Part shown: positions 44,260 to 53,299 of the stretch, in pieces
Numbering within the stretch: the first letter of the stretch is position 1
Layout: every line of letters begins with the position of its first letter
Source of the DNA: CAIZWU01 sp942492905
Lineage (GTDB): Bacteria; Verrucomicrobiota; Verrucomicrobiia; Verrucomicrobiales; V1-33
Length of the DNA: 64,000 nt
Direction: 5' to 3'
NCBI GenBank assembly: GCA_942492905.1
Contig: OW818657.1
Span: 6,138,001-6,202,000, forward strand
The notes under the pieces: model-generated
What the model saw: only the letters and a program-made list of their open reading frames with translations
The model's database searches: none
What the model was told of the DNA's origin: nothing
Position numbers and translations under genes: made by a program

Positions 44260-45540
44260 ATGAACTTTAAAGCGATCATCAACGCAGGCATTATCGCCCT
44301 GCTTCTCATCGGCGGCGCACTGGCCGCCAAGCGAATCCTCGGCCTCGAATTCAACAGCCACGACCACGCGGATGGCCACGGCGCGGCTCCCGCGGCCGAC
44401 GATCCCAGTAAGCGGCGCGGGCCGCATGGCGGGCGCTTTTTTGGCGAACCTGACTTCGAGTGCGAAGTGCAGATTTACGAGCCGGAAGGCGTCACCCCGG
44501 AGTTCCACGTTTACTTCTACAAGGACGGGAAGCCCTATGATCCCAAGGATGTGAAGACCGTGATCAAGCTGGAGCGGATCAACCGCACCGACACCATCAA
44601 CTTCAAGCCGGAGGCGGATTACCTGATCGGCGACGGTCCCGTGGTGGAGCCGCATTCCTTCCACGCTTTCGTGACGGTGCAGCACGCCGGGAAAACCTAT
44701 GATTGGAAATTCGATTCGATCGAAGGCCGTGCCGAAATGCCGGAAGAAATCCTCGCCCGGGCGGGTGTGGAAATGATCAAGGCCGGTCCAGCAAAAATCC
44801 GCCAGAGTGTGAATCTGCGGGGGCGCGTGCGGGTGAATGAACAAACCCGCACCAGCATCATGCCGCGTTTTGATGGGCTGGTGAAGGAGATCAACAAGGA
44901 GCTGGGGGACAGCGTTCAAAAAGGTGATGTGCTGGCCACCGTCGAAAGCAACGACAGCCTCCAGCCTTACCCGGTGAGGGCGGAAATCGCCGGCACGGTC
45001 ATCGAGCGCGAAGTGAAGCTGGGAGAATTTGTCAGCAATCAGCGCCCCATGTTCGTCATTGCCGATCTGGGAAATGTCTGGGTGGACTTCATCGTTCACC
45101 GCAAGGACTTCCCGTTGCTGAAGCCTGACCAGTCCGTGACCATCAACCCCGGCGAAGGCATGGAGCCCATCGACGCCAAGCTGAGCTATCTCTCACCGTT
45201 CAGCGCGGAGGGGTCGCAAACCATGCTGGCCCGCGCCGTGGTGCCCAATGCCAAAGGTGATTTGCGCCCCGGCCTGTTTGTCTCGGGTGATGTGGTTTAT
45301 GAGGAAGCCGATGTGCCGGTGGCCGTGAAGGCCAGCGCCCTGCAAAACTTCCGCGACTGGGACGTGGTTTTTGTCCGGGTCGGCAATCTGTTTGAAGCCA
45401 TGCCCTTCGAGATCGGCAGGCGGGATGCCGAGTGGATCGAGGTGAAGGAGGGCATCCCCGCCGGGATTTCCTACGCTGCCGAAAACAGCTTCATCATCAA
45501 AGCGGATGTAATGAAAGGCGGAGCCACCCACGACCACTAA
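44260..45540 (+). CDS. czcB: RND efflux periplasmic adaptor (CzcB-like)
   Basis: A 426-residue membrane-fusion protein. One N-terminal membrane helix (AIINAGIIALLLIGGALAA) is followed by a His-rich stretch NSHDHADGHGAAP that may bind metal, an extra beta domain (about residues 55-155) seen in heavy-metal adaptors, then the lipoyl/barrel parts with VRVNEQTRTSIMPRFDGLVK and VLATVESNDSLQPYPVRAEI. The product ends in HDH. It couples the RND pump to the outer-membrane channel. Start is 12 bp from the next gene's ATG. Confidence 0.9.
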   Translation: MNFKAIINAGIIALLLIGGALAAKRILGLEFNSHDHADGHGAAPAADDPSKRRGPHGGRFFGEPDFECEVQIYEPEGVTPEFHVYFYKDGKPYDPKDVKTVIKLERINRTDTINFKPEADYLIGDGPVVEPHSFHAFVTVQHAGKTYDWKFDSIEGRAEMPEEILARAGVEMIKAGPAKIRQSVNLRGRVRVNEQTRTSIMPRFDGLVKEINKELGDSVQKGDVLATVESNDSLQPYPVRAEIAGTVIEREVKLGEFVSNQRPMFVIADLGNVWVDFIVHRKDFPLLKPDQSVTINPGEGMEPIDAKLSYLSPFSAEGSQTMLARAVVPNAKGDLRPGLFVSGDVVYEEADVPVAVKASALQNFRDWDVVFVRVGNLFEAMPFEIGRRDAEWIEVKEGIPAGISYAAENSFIIKADVMKGGATHDH

Positions 45541-45552
45541 CGCCAGACCGCC

Positions 45553-48500
45553 ATGATTGATTCCATTATCCAATTTTCCATCAAGCAGCGCTGGGTCATC
45601 CTGCTGCTGGTGCTGGGCACCGCCATTCTGGGCGTCTACAACTACCAGCGCCTGCCCATCGACGCCGTGCCGGACATCACCAATGTCCAGGTGCAGATCA
45701 ACACGGAGGCTCCCGGCTATTCGCCACTGGAAGTCGAGCAACGTGTCACCTTTGCGGTCGAGAACGCCATGGGCGGCCTGCCCCATCTGGATTACACGCG
45801 TTCCGTTTCCCGCTACGGCCTATCCCAGGTCACGGTCGTCTTCAAAGACGGCACCGACTTATACTTTGGCCGCCAGCTCATTGCCGAACGGCTTCAGGAG
45901 GTGAAGAGCAAACTCCCCCAGCGTCTGGAACCCAGCATGGGGCCTATCGCCACGGGGCTGGGGGAAATATTCATGTTCACCGTCACCGCTGATCCGGCGG
46001 CGAAGAACGAGGAAGGCAAACCCTACTCTCCCACCGACCTGCGCACCATTCAGGACTGGATCATCAAACCCCAGCTCCGCAACATTCCCGGCGTCATTGA
46101 GGTGAATTCCATCGGCGGCTACGAGAAGCAATTCCACGTCACCCCTGATCCGGCGAAGCTGGTCACCTTCAATGTGACCATGCGGCAACTCATGGAAGCC
46201 TTGGAGCTGAACAACAACAACGTGGGGGCTGGCTACATTGAAAAGAATGGCGAACAATGGCTGATCCGGGCGCCCGGTCAGGTGGACAAAGGAGCGGATC
46301 TGGAAAATATCGTCATCGCCCACCGGGACGGCACACCCATCTTTGTCAAAGATGTGGCTGCCGTGGTCCAAGGCCGCGAACTCCGCACCGGAGCCGCGAC
46401 CGTGAATGGTGAGGAAGTGGTGCTGGCCACGGTGTTCATGCTGGTCGGCGAAAACAGCCGGACGGTATCCAGCCGCATTGCTGCCAAACTGGAGGAAGTG
46501 AACCGCTCGCTCCCGGAAGGGGTCACGGCCAAAGCCGTTTATGACCGCACCACGCTGGTTGATTCCACTATCGCCACCGTGAAGAAAAACCTCTTTGAGG
46601 GAGCCACGCTGGTGATTGTGATCCTGTTTCTGCTGCTGGGGAATTTCCGGGCCGCGCTGCTCACGGCCTGCGTGATTCCCCTTTCCATGCTTTTGACCAT
46701 CACCGGCATGGTCGGCGGGAAAGTCAGTGGAAATTTGATGAGCCTCGGGGCCTTGGACTTCGGTATCATCGTGGATGGGGCGGTCATCATCGTGGAAAAC
46801 TGCATCCGGCGTCTGGCGGAAGAACAGCACAGGCATGGCCGGCTCCTCACGCGGGCGGAGCGTTTCGAGATTGTGTTCTCGGCCACGCGTGAAGTGCGGA
46901 AGGCCAGCATCTTCGGCGAACTCATCATCATGGTGGTTTACCTCCCAATCCTGACTCTCACTGGCATTGAAGGGAAGATGTTCTTCCCGATGGCCTTCAC
47001 GGTGTTGGCGGCGCTGGGCGCGGCCATGATCCTGTCTGTCACCTTCGTTCCTGCTGCCGTTGCCATCTTCCTAAATGGCCGCATCAGCGAGAAGGAAAAC
47101 ATCCTGATCCGGGGAGCCAAGAGCCTTTATCAACCCATGCTGCGCGGGGTGCTGGCCGCCCGCAGTGTCGTGGTGGCCGGAGCGGCGCTGCTGGTGCTGC
47201 TTTGTCTGCTGCTGGCCTCCCGCATGGGCAGTGAGTTCATACCCCGGCTGGATGAAGGAGATTTCGCCCTGCACGCGCTGCGCATTCCCGGCACCAGCCT
47301 GACGCAGGCTGTGGACATGCAGCGCACCCTGGAGGCGAAGCTGAAAACCATCCCGGAAGTGAAGGAAATCTTCACCAAGATCGGCACCGCCGAAATCGCC
47401 ACCGATCCCATGCCGCCCAGCGTGGCGGACTGCTTCATCATGATAAAACCGCGCAGTGAGTGGGCCAACCCCGACATGCCGAAGTCGGAGCTGGTGGATA
47501 AGGTCATGGCCGCCGCCAAGTCCATTCCCGGCAATAACTACGAACTGCTCCAGCCCATCGAGATGCGCTTCAACGAACTGATCGCGGGCGTCCGCAGTGA
47601 TGTGGCCGTCAAAGTATTCGGCGACGAAATGGAAATCATGGAGGAAACCGGCGGGCAGATTGAAGACATCCTCAAATCCGTGCCCGGTGCGGTCGATGTG
47701 AAGTTGGAGCAAACCACCGGCCTGCCCGTTCTGACCATCGAAATCAACCGTCCCGCGCTGGCCAGTTACGGGCTGAACATTGCCGAAGTGCAGGAGGTCA
47801 TCGAGATCGCCATCGGCGGCAAAGAGGCCGGCCAGGTCTTCGAGGGGGACCGCCGCTTTGCCATCCTCGTGCGGCTGCCGGAGAACATCCGCACCGACCT
47901 GGAAGCACTGAAGCGCCTGCCGATTCCGCTGCCGCAAAAAGCAGCGGATGCCAGCAAGGGGATCACCCGGATTGCCTATGCGCCGCAATCCAGCGTGGCG
48001 GAAGCCGATACCATCCCGCTGGGAGAACTGGCGGAATTCAAACTCGCTCCCGGCCCCAACCAAATCAGCCGGGAAAACGCCAAGCGGCGTGTCGTCGTCA
48101 CCGCCAACGTGCGGGGCCGGGACATTGCCAGCTTTGTGGGTGAAGCGCAGAAACGCATCGCCGATGAAGTCACCGTGCAGCCCGGTTACTGGATCAGTTG
48201 GGGCGGGCAGTTTGAAAACCTCATCTCCGCCAGCCAACGGCTCAAGATCGTGGTGCCGGTGGCGCTGCTGCTCATCCTCATCCTGCTCTTCAGTGCTTTC
48301 GGCTCGGTGAAAGATGCCCTGCTGATCTTCACGGGTGTGCCCATGGCGCTGACCGGCGGCATCATTGCGCTGTGGATGCGGGATATTCCGCTATCCATTT
48401 CAGCGGCGGTGGGATTCATCGCCTTGTCGGGCGTGGCGGTGCTGAACGGCGTGGTCATGATTAGTTTCATCAAGAAGCTGATCGAGGACGGCTTGGGCTT

Positions 48501-48735
48501 GGAGGACGCCATCCTTGGCGGCTCCCTGACCCGGCTGCGGCCGGTACTGATGACGGCTCTGGTCGCCTCCCTTGGCTTTGTGCCGATGGCCATTGCCACC
48601 GGCCCCGGTGCGGAAGTCCAGCGCCCTCTCGCCACGGTGGTGATCGGCGGTATCATCAGCTCCACCATCCTGACCCTGCTGGTGCTTCCCGCCCTTTACC
48701 GCATGTTCCACCGGGCCACCCCGCGCCAATCCTGA
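45553..48735 (+). CDS. czcA: Heavy-metal RND efflux pump (CzcA family)
   Basis: A 1060-residue proton-driven inner-membrane transporter with 12 membrane helices and two large periplasmic loops. The fourth-helix signature DFGIIVDGAVIIVEN (from D402) is of the CzcA type (DFG-x3-DGA), which exports divalent Co, Zn, Cd or Ni ions; CusA-type pumps for Cu/Ag differ here. Other features: RLPIDAVPDITNVQVQINT near the N-terminus and SLGFVPMAIATGPGAEVQRP in helix 11-12. It is the third gene of the czcCBA unit; hisD begins 13 bp after its stop. Confidence 0.95.
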   Translation: MIDSIIQFSIKQRWVILLLVLGTAILGVYNYQRLPIDAVPDITNVQVQINTEAPGYSPLEVEQRVTFAVENAMGGLPHLDYTRSVSRYGLSQVTVVFKDGTDLYFGRQLIAERLQEVKSKLPQRLEPSMGPIATGLGEIFMFTVTADPAAKNEEGKPYSPTDLRTIQDWIIKPQLRNIPGVIEVNSIGGYEKQFHVTPDPAKLVTFNVTMRQLMEALELNNNNVGAGYIEKNGEQWLIRAPGQVDKGADLENIVIAHRDGTPIFVKDVAAVVQGRELRTGAATVNGEEVVLATVFMLVGENSRTVSSRIAAKLEEVNRSLPEGVTAKAVYDRTTLVDSTIATVKKNLFEGATLVIVILFLLLGNFRAALLTACVIPLSMLLTITGMVGGKVSGNLMSLGALDFGIIVDGAVIIVENCIRRLAEEQHRHGRLLTRAERFEIVFSATREVRKASIFGELIIMVVYLPILTLTGIEGKMFFPMAFTVLAALGAAMILSVTFVPAAVAIFLNGRISEKENILIRGAKSLYQPMLRGVLAARSVVVAGAALLVLLCLLLASRMGSEFIPRLDEGDFALHALRIPGTSLTQAVDMQRTLEAKLKTIPEVKEIFTKIGTAEIATDPMPPSVADCFIMIKPRSEWANPDMPKSELVDKVMAAAKSIPGNNYELLQPIEMRFNELIAGVRSDVAVKVFGDEMEIMEETGGQIEDILKSVPGAVDVKLEQTTGLPVLTIEINRPALASYGLNIAEVQEVIEIAIGGKEAGQVFEGDRRFAILVRLPENIRTDLEALKRLPIPLPQKAADASKGITRIAYAPQSSVAEADTIPLGELAEFKLAPGPNQISRENAKRRVVVTANVRGRDIASFVGEAQKRIADEVTVQPGYWISWGGQFENLISASQRLKIVVPVALLLILILLFSAFGSVKDALLIFTGVPMALTGGIIALWMRDIPLSISAAVGFIALSGVAVLNGVVMISFIKKLIEDGLGLEDAILGGSLTRLRPVLMTALVASLGFVPMAIATGPGAEVQRPLATVVIGGIISSTILTLLVLPALYRMFHRATPRQS

Positions 48736-48748
48736 TCCCCCAAATCCC

Positions 48749-50032
48749 ATGCATATCCTGCGCCACGATTCACCCCGTTTCCGCTCCCAACTGAAAAGCC
48801 TGAACCGGTCGGCAGAGGCCGCGCCGGAGGTGGCGGATACGGTCAGCAACATCATTGCCGAAGTGCGCCGCCGCGGGGATGCCGCCGTGCTGGAATACAC
48901 TGCGAAATTCGGAGGCCCCGCGCTGAAGCCTGCCGGGATGCGGGTGACGGCAGCGGAATTTCAGGAGGCGGATAAGGCTACCAGTGACGAAGTAAAAGCC
49001 GCGCTCCATCTCGCCCATAAAAATGTGCGGGACTTTGCCCGGCGCGGGCTGCGGAAGGACTGGCACATGAAAAACCGTCAGGGGGTCCGGGTGGGTGAGT
49101 CGTTTCACCCCTTCGGGCGCGTCGGCATCTACGTGCCCGGAGGGAATGCGCCGTTGGTTTCCACCGCCATCATGACCGTGACCCTGGCAGCCACCGCAGG
49201 GGTGCCGGAAATCGTGGTGGCGACCCCCGCGGATGCCGCAGGCAAAGTGCATCCGCCGTTGCTCCACGCGCTCCAGCTCGCCGGGGCGACAGAGGTTTAC
49301 AGGATCGGTGGAGCGCAGGCCATTGCGGCTCTGGCCTACGGCACCAAAACCATTGCGCCGGTGGTCAAAATCTTCGGCCCCGGCAATGCCTATGTCGTTG
49401 AAGCCAAACGTCAGGTTTTCGGAGCGGTTGCCATCGACCTCCTGCCCGGGCCGAGTGAAATCATGGTCATCGCCGATCAGACCGCTGATCCGGCCTGCCT
49501 CGCGGCTGACTTGCTGGCGCAAGCCGAACACGGTCACGGCAGCGTGGTCTTTGTGACGGATTCGGGAACTATCCTGATCGAAATTCAGGCTGAACTTAAA
49601 CAACAAATGGCTGAGGCCCTGCGCGGGGAACATCTGGCCCATGTCGTTGGCGATGGTTTGTTCCTGGTGCTGGTCGCGCAGCTTGGCGATGCGGTGGCCA
49701 TCGCCAATGATTTCGCGCCGGAGCATGTTGCCATTGTCGCGGAAAACGAGGATGAACTGGCCAGCGGCATCCGCACTGCCGGAGCCATTTTTCTGGGGCA
49801 CTGGTCCCCAGTGGCAGGCGGTGATTTCGTCGCCGGTCCCAGCCATGAGCTTCCTACCGGCGGCTCCGGAAAGTCTTTTTCCGGGCTGACCGTGGATCAA
49901 TTCCAGCGCCGCACCAGCACGGTCCGCTTCAGCCGGAAATCTCTCGGGAAATCCCTTGATGCAATCCAAACCATCAGCGCCGTCGAAGGGCTGGACCGCC
50001 ACGGAGTTTCCGCAGCCATCCGCATCAACTAG
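48749..50032 (+). CDS. hisD: Histidinol dehydrogenase
   Basis: A 427-residue enzyme oxidising histidinol to histidine with two NAD and one zinc ion. The catalytic machinery is complete: zinc ligands Q258 and H261 (AQAEHGHGS), D359 (GGDFVAGPSHELPT) and H418 (EGLDRHGVSA), and the catalytic pair E325/H326 (FAPEH), one residue earlier than E. coli numbering. The GRVGIYVPGGNAPL signature is typical. It is unusual in lying directly behind czcA, within an integrated element, with no other his gene beside it. It may be a moved or extra copy; free histidine chelates Ni and Co, so a resistance role is possible. Confidence 0.93.
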   Translation: MHILRHDSPRFRSQLKSLNRSAEAAPEVADTVSNIIAEVRRRGDAAVLEYTAKFGGPALKPAGMRVTAAEFQEADKATSDEVKAALHLAHKNVRDFARRGLRKDWHMKNRQGVRVGESFHPFGRVGIYVPGGNAPLVSTAIMTVTLAATAGVPEIVVATPADAAGKVHPPLLHALQLAGATEVYRIGGAQAIAALAYGTKTIAPVVKIFGPGNAYVVEAKRQVFGAVAIDLLPGPSEIMVIADQTADPACLAADLLAQAEHGHGSVVFVTDSGTILIEIQAELKQQMAEALRGEHLAHVVGDGLFLVLVAQLGDAVAIANDFAPEHVAIVAENEDELASGIRTAGAIFLGHWSPVAGGDFVAGPSHELPTGGSGKSFSGLTVDQFQRRTSTVRFSRKSLGKSLDAIQTISAVEGLDRHGVSAAIRIN

Positions 50033-50104
50033 CAAATACCTCCGGATTCTGCTTATTTCAAAAGCTTCAACGCGCCGCCTTTTTTATTCCCCCACTTTTT
50101 CCTG

Positions 50105-51328
50105 ATGAACCCCGCAACCCATCCCTCCCTCTGGAAGCACCGCATCTTCCAACAGCTTTTTTGGGCACATGCGCTCAGCCTCACCGGCAGCGGGCTGACT
50201 TCGCTCGCTTTGGGCTTGCTGGCCCATGAGCTGGTCGGGGCATCCGCCTCCACCGTGCTGGGCTTCACGCTGATGATCCGCATCATCGTTATTGTGCTTT
50301 GCTCTCCCTGGGCTGGAAAACTCGCAGACCGTTTTGGAGCCCGGCAGGTCATGGTGTTCTCCGACATCCTGCGTGTGGTGGTGATGGTGGGGTTCTTCTT
50401 CGCCGATTCCGTCTGGCAAATCTACGCCTTGGCGGTTCTGCTGAATTTCGGGTCGGCTATCTTCACTCCGATTTACCGGGCAGTCATTCCGGGGGTGGTA
50501 ACAAAAGAGCAGTATCCGAAAGCGCTGGCGGTCGGGTCCATCGCCTATGACACGGCAAATATTCTTGGCCCATCGCTGGCCGCGCTTGTCATCTCCCTTA
50601 TCGGATTCCGGGGCAACTTCATCGCGGATGGCCTGACATTTTTAGGCAGTGCGGCCTTGCTGATCGGCCTGCCCCGTCTGGCCAGTGAAGTGGCAGGACA
50701 GGCAAAAAAAGCGCCCACTTCCGTGCGGCATGGGTTGACCGCAATGATCCGCCGCGCCCCGCTGCTCCAGTCTGTTCTGCTCGCCCTGCAAACCAGTATC
50801 GGCGGGGCTTTTGTCATCGTGGCGACCATCGATTTCGTGAAAAACGATCTCCGCCTCAGTGACTCCGCCTATGCCTGGGTGATGGCCGCATTCGGGATTG
50901 GCTCTGTGGCCGGGGCCATGATCTACGCCAGATGTTCGGTGCGCGTCAGGAATGGTTTGGTTACCGCTTCCGCGCCGGTCATGTTGGCGGGATTGATTGC
51001 CGTCGCTGTCTGGCCGCAATACGCCGCTTTGTGCTTGGCCTGGTGGTTCATCGGTGCGGGCTACAGCACCCTCGGCATCCGCGGCAGCGAATTGCTCGCC
51101 GCCAACAGTTCCGGGGAGGAACGGGCCCACATTTACGCCGCCCACTTCGCCCTGAGCCATGCTGGCTGGGGACTGACCTACCCCTTGGCCGGTTGGCTTA
51201 CCTCAAACCAGGGCTTTGTGCCTACAGCCTGGATCTTCGCCGGGATTCTCCTGGTGATTTCATTGGGAGTTTGGAACCGCCAAAACAAGGTGAATCACGA
51301 AACTCCTCCGGCTCCGGACAAATCATAG
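50105..51328 (+). CDS. MFS transporter, probable metal exporter
   Basis: A 407-residue membrane protein with about 12 helices and the MFS loop motif GKLADRFGARQV between helices 2 and 3. The pattern (LWKHRIFQQLFWAHALSLTGSGL at the start) fits the EntS/NreB-type MFS_3 group, which includes nickel exporters, although no C-terminal His tail is seen. It lies 72 bp behind hisD on the same strand and is probably part of the metal-resistance operon. Substrate not known. Confidence 0.82.
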   Translation: MNPATHPSLWKHRIFQQLFWAHALSLTGSGLTSLALGLLAHELVGASASTVLGFTLMIRIIVIVLCSPWAGKLADRFGARQVMVFSDILRVVVMVGFFFADSVWQIYALAVLLNFGSAIFTPIYRAVIPGVVTKEQYPKALAVGSIAYDTANILGPSLAALVISLIGFRGNFIADGLTFLGSAALLIGLPRLASEVAGQAKKAPTSVRHGLTAMIRRAPLLQSVLLALQTSIGGAFVIVATIDFVKNDLRLSDSAYAWVMAAFGIGSVAGAMIYARCSVRVRNGLVTASAPVMLAGLIAVAVWPQYAALCLAWWFIGAGYSTLGIRGSELLAANSSGEERAHIYAAHFALSHAGWGLTYPLAGWLTSNQGFVPTAWIFAGILLVISLGVWNRQNKVNHETPPAPDKS

Positions 51329-51389
51329 CCCCATCAACAATCCGAGGGGTGGTTTAAAAGACCGGAGCTCGGGAATATGCCCCGGAGAT

Positions 51390-52295
51390 TTATTTAGCAG
51401 GGGGCACTTTGCCCTGAGCTTCCAAGGTTGCTTTTAGGCTCGCGGCCAGCTGGGAGGCGGGGCCTTTCCCCCAGTAATGCAGGAAGAGATAGCGGGGCTG
51501 CTCATGGGTCATGTGATGGTGAATGGCCACGATGTTGATGCCTTCTTTCCGCAGTGTTTTCAGCACTGGCTGGAGTTCGTCTTCCAGCACGCAGAAATCG
51601 CCACAGACCACAGCATTGTCGTCGGTGCCGGCAAAGGCGGCCCAGGTGTTGACGCCCATTTCCTTGGCCATGTCGCACCCGCAGGGCATCTTTGCCGTGC
51701 GCCCGAACACGGCTTTATACATGCCGTCCTTCACCTGTCCCTTCGCGCCCAGCATCTGATCGAGCGGGGCGGCGGTGATGGCGTTGCCGGTGGGGGCGAA
51801 GGCTTTGCCGAAAACCCGCTGCGGCTGCGGCTGGCCGGCGCGGACCGACTTCACCGCATCCAGGGCGGCCCGGACGGCCGTGGCCAGCTTCACGGTCCCG
51901 CCTTCTCCTCCGATGTGCATGAAGTAGACCTTGGGATCATCCGCGAAGAAGTGGTTATGCAGCGCGGTGACACTGAGTCCGCCATCAAGCGCGGCGGACA
52001 TGGCAGCATTCACCTCGTCCTCGAAGAGCACGAAGTCACCGGCAACCATCACCTCAGCCTTCACTCCAGGGGTGAAGGCGGCCCACGTGGTGAGGCCCAT
52101 GAAGGGCGGCATGGTCCAGCCATCCACGGCGATTTTGACATCCGTGCGCGGGCTGGTGATTTTGAACACGGCCTCGGCTTCGTTCACGGTGCCTTTCAAG
52201 CCGGTGAGGGATTCGATTTGAGCGCTATCCAAGGCGGAGGAAGCCACGGACGCACTGAGGGCGAAGACGACGGCAGCAACAATTTGGCGGATCAT
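51390..52295 (-). CDS. Exported protein with two DUF1259 domains
   Basis: A 301-residue protein from ATG 52295 (MIRQIVAAVVFALSASVASSA signal peptide). Two similar halves each carry a DUF1259-like pattern: TWAAFTPGVKAEVMVAGDFV with TALHNHFFADDPKVYFMHIG, and TWAAFAGTDDNAVVCGDFCV with VAIHHHMTHEQPRYLFLHYWG. The HNH/HHH clusters could bind metal. Such proteins (LppY/LpqO-like) are often found beside chromate-resistance genes. It diverges from chrB across 80 bp, which should hold both promoters. Confidence 0.83.
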   Translation of the reverse strand: MIRQIVAAVVFALSASVASSALDSAQIESLTGLKGTVNEAEAVFKITSPRTDVKIAVDGWTMPPFMGLTTWAAFTPGVKAEVMVAGDFVLFEDEVNAAMSAALDGGLSVTALHNHFFADDPKVYFMHIGGEGGTVKLATAVRAALDAVKSVRAGQPQPQRVFGKAFAPTGNAITAAPLDQMLGAKGQVKDGMYKAVFGRTAKMPCGCDMAKEMGVNTWAAFAGTDDNAVVCGDFCVLEDELQPVLKTLRKEGINIVAIHHHMTHEQPRYLFLHYWGKGPASQLAASLKATLEAQGKVPPAK

Positions 52296-52375
52296 AAGGT
52301 GGGCATTCAACCTTCTGGAAGCAGGGGCTGCAAGATTTAATTGAAATACCTGTTTCCCGTGACTACAGGAATGGA

Positions 52376-53293
52376 ATGCCGCTTCCTTCCTGGCTCATTC
52401 TGCTTTACACGCTGCCAGCCTCTCAAGCGGCGGCGCGGCTCAGCTTTTGGCGGCAATTGAAGCGGCTGGGGGCCGTTGCCCTGAAAACTTCAGCCTATGT
52501 GCTGCCGCAACGCCCGGAACAGGAGGAATCCCTGCAATGGCTGGCCCAGCAAATCCGGCAACAGGGCGGCGAAGCGACCCTGCTGCGGGCGGCACAGGTG
52601 GATACGCTGTCCGTCAATGAAGTGACAGACCTGTTTCAGTCTGCCAGAACCGCCGACTACGAGGAACTGCTGGCCGCCGCGGCTGCTCTCAAACCTCCCG
52701 GCGTCCGCCAGCCAGTGGAACCGGCGGAGGTGGAGCGGCTGAAAAAGCGGTTCCTCGCCATCAGGAAGATCGACTTCTTTGATTGTCCCGCCGCCGGCAA
52801 GGTGCGGCAGGCGCTGGAAGCACTGGCTCCGGCCAAGCCTTCCGTTAAGAAAAGCGGTCTGGTCAGGGTAGCCAACTATCAAGGCCGCACCTGGCAGACC
52901 CGGCCCCGCCCGGAATTGGACCGCATCGCCTCCGCCTGGTTGATCCGCCGCTTCGTTGACAAGGCCGCCGTCTTTGTCTTTGCGGCGGAGCGGACGCCTG
53001 ACCGGGCGGGCGTGACCTTCGACATGGTGGATGCCGATTTCGGGCATGAAGGGGACGACTGCACGTTTGAGACCCTGGTGCGGCGGTTTTCGCTGAAGGC
53101 CCCGGGCCTGCCGGAGGTGGCGGAAATCGTCCACGCCGCCGACATTGAGGACGGTAAGTTTCCCCGCACGGAAGGTTCCGGCTTGCTGTGCGTGCTGCGG
53201 GGCTGGGCCCGGCAGGGCCTCGCCGATGAGGAGATCCTGCGGCGCGGCCTGGATCTCATGGACGGCCTCCACCTTTCCCTGACCGCCCCTTGA
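52376..53293 (+). CDS. chrB: Chromate resistance protein ChrB
   Basis: A 305-residue protein of the ChrB family. The N-terminal part (WLILLYTLPASQAAARLSFW, about residues 1-140) matches the ChrB N-domain; the C-terminal domain has RPELDRIASAWLIRRFVDK and DFGHEGDDCTFETLVRRF, conserved in ChrB. The family is thought to sense chromate and control chrA, or to help resistance directly. It precedes chrA by 6 bp, so the two are cotranscribed. Confidence 0.9.
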   Translation: MPLPSWLILLYTLPASQAAARLSFWRQLKRLGAVALKTSAYVLPQRPEQEESLQWLAQQIRQQGGEATLLRAAQVDTLSVNEVTDLFQSARTADYEELLAAAAALKPPGVRQPVEPAEVERLKKRFLAIRKIDFFDCPAAGKVRQALEALAPAKPSVKKSGLVRVANYQGRTWQTRPRPELDRIASAWLIRRFVDKAAVFVFAAERTPDRAGVTFDMVDADFGHEGDDCTFETLVRRFSLKAPGLPEVAEIVHAADIEDGKFPRTEGSGLLCVLRGWARQGLADEEILRRGLDLMDGLHLSLTAP

Positions 53294-53299
53294 TTTCCC

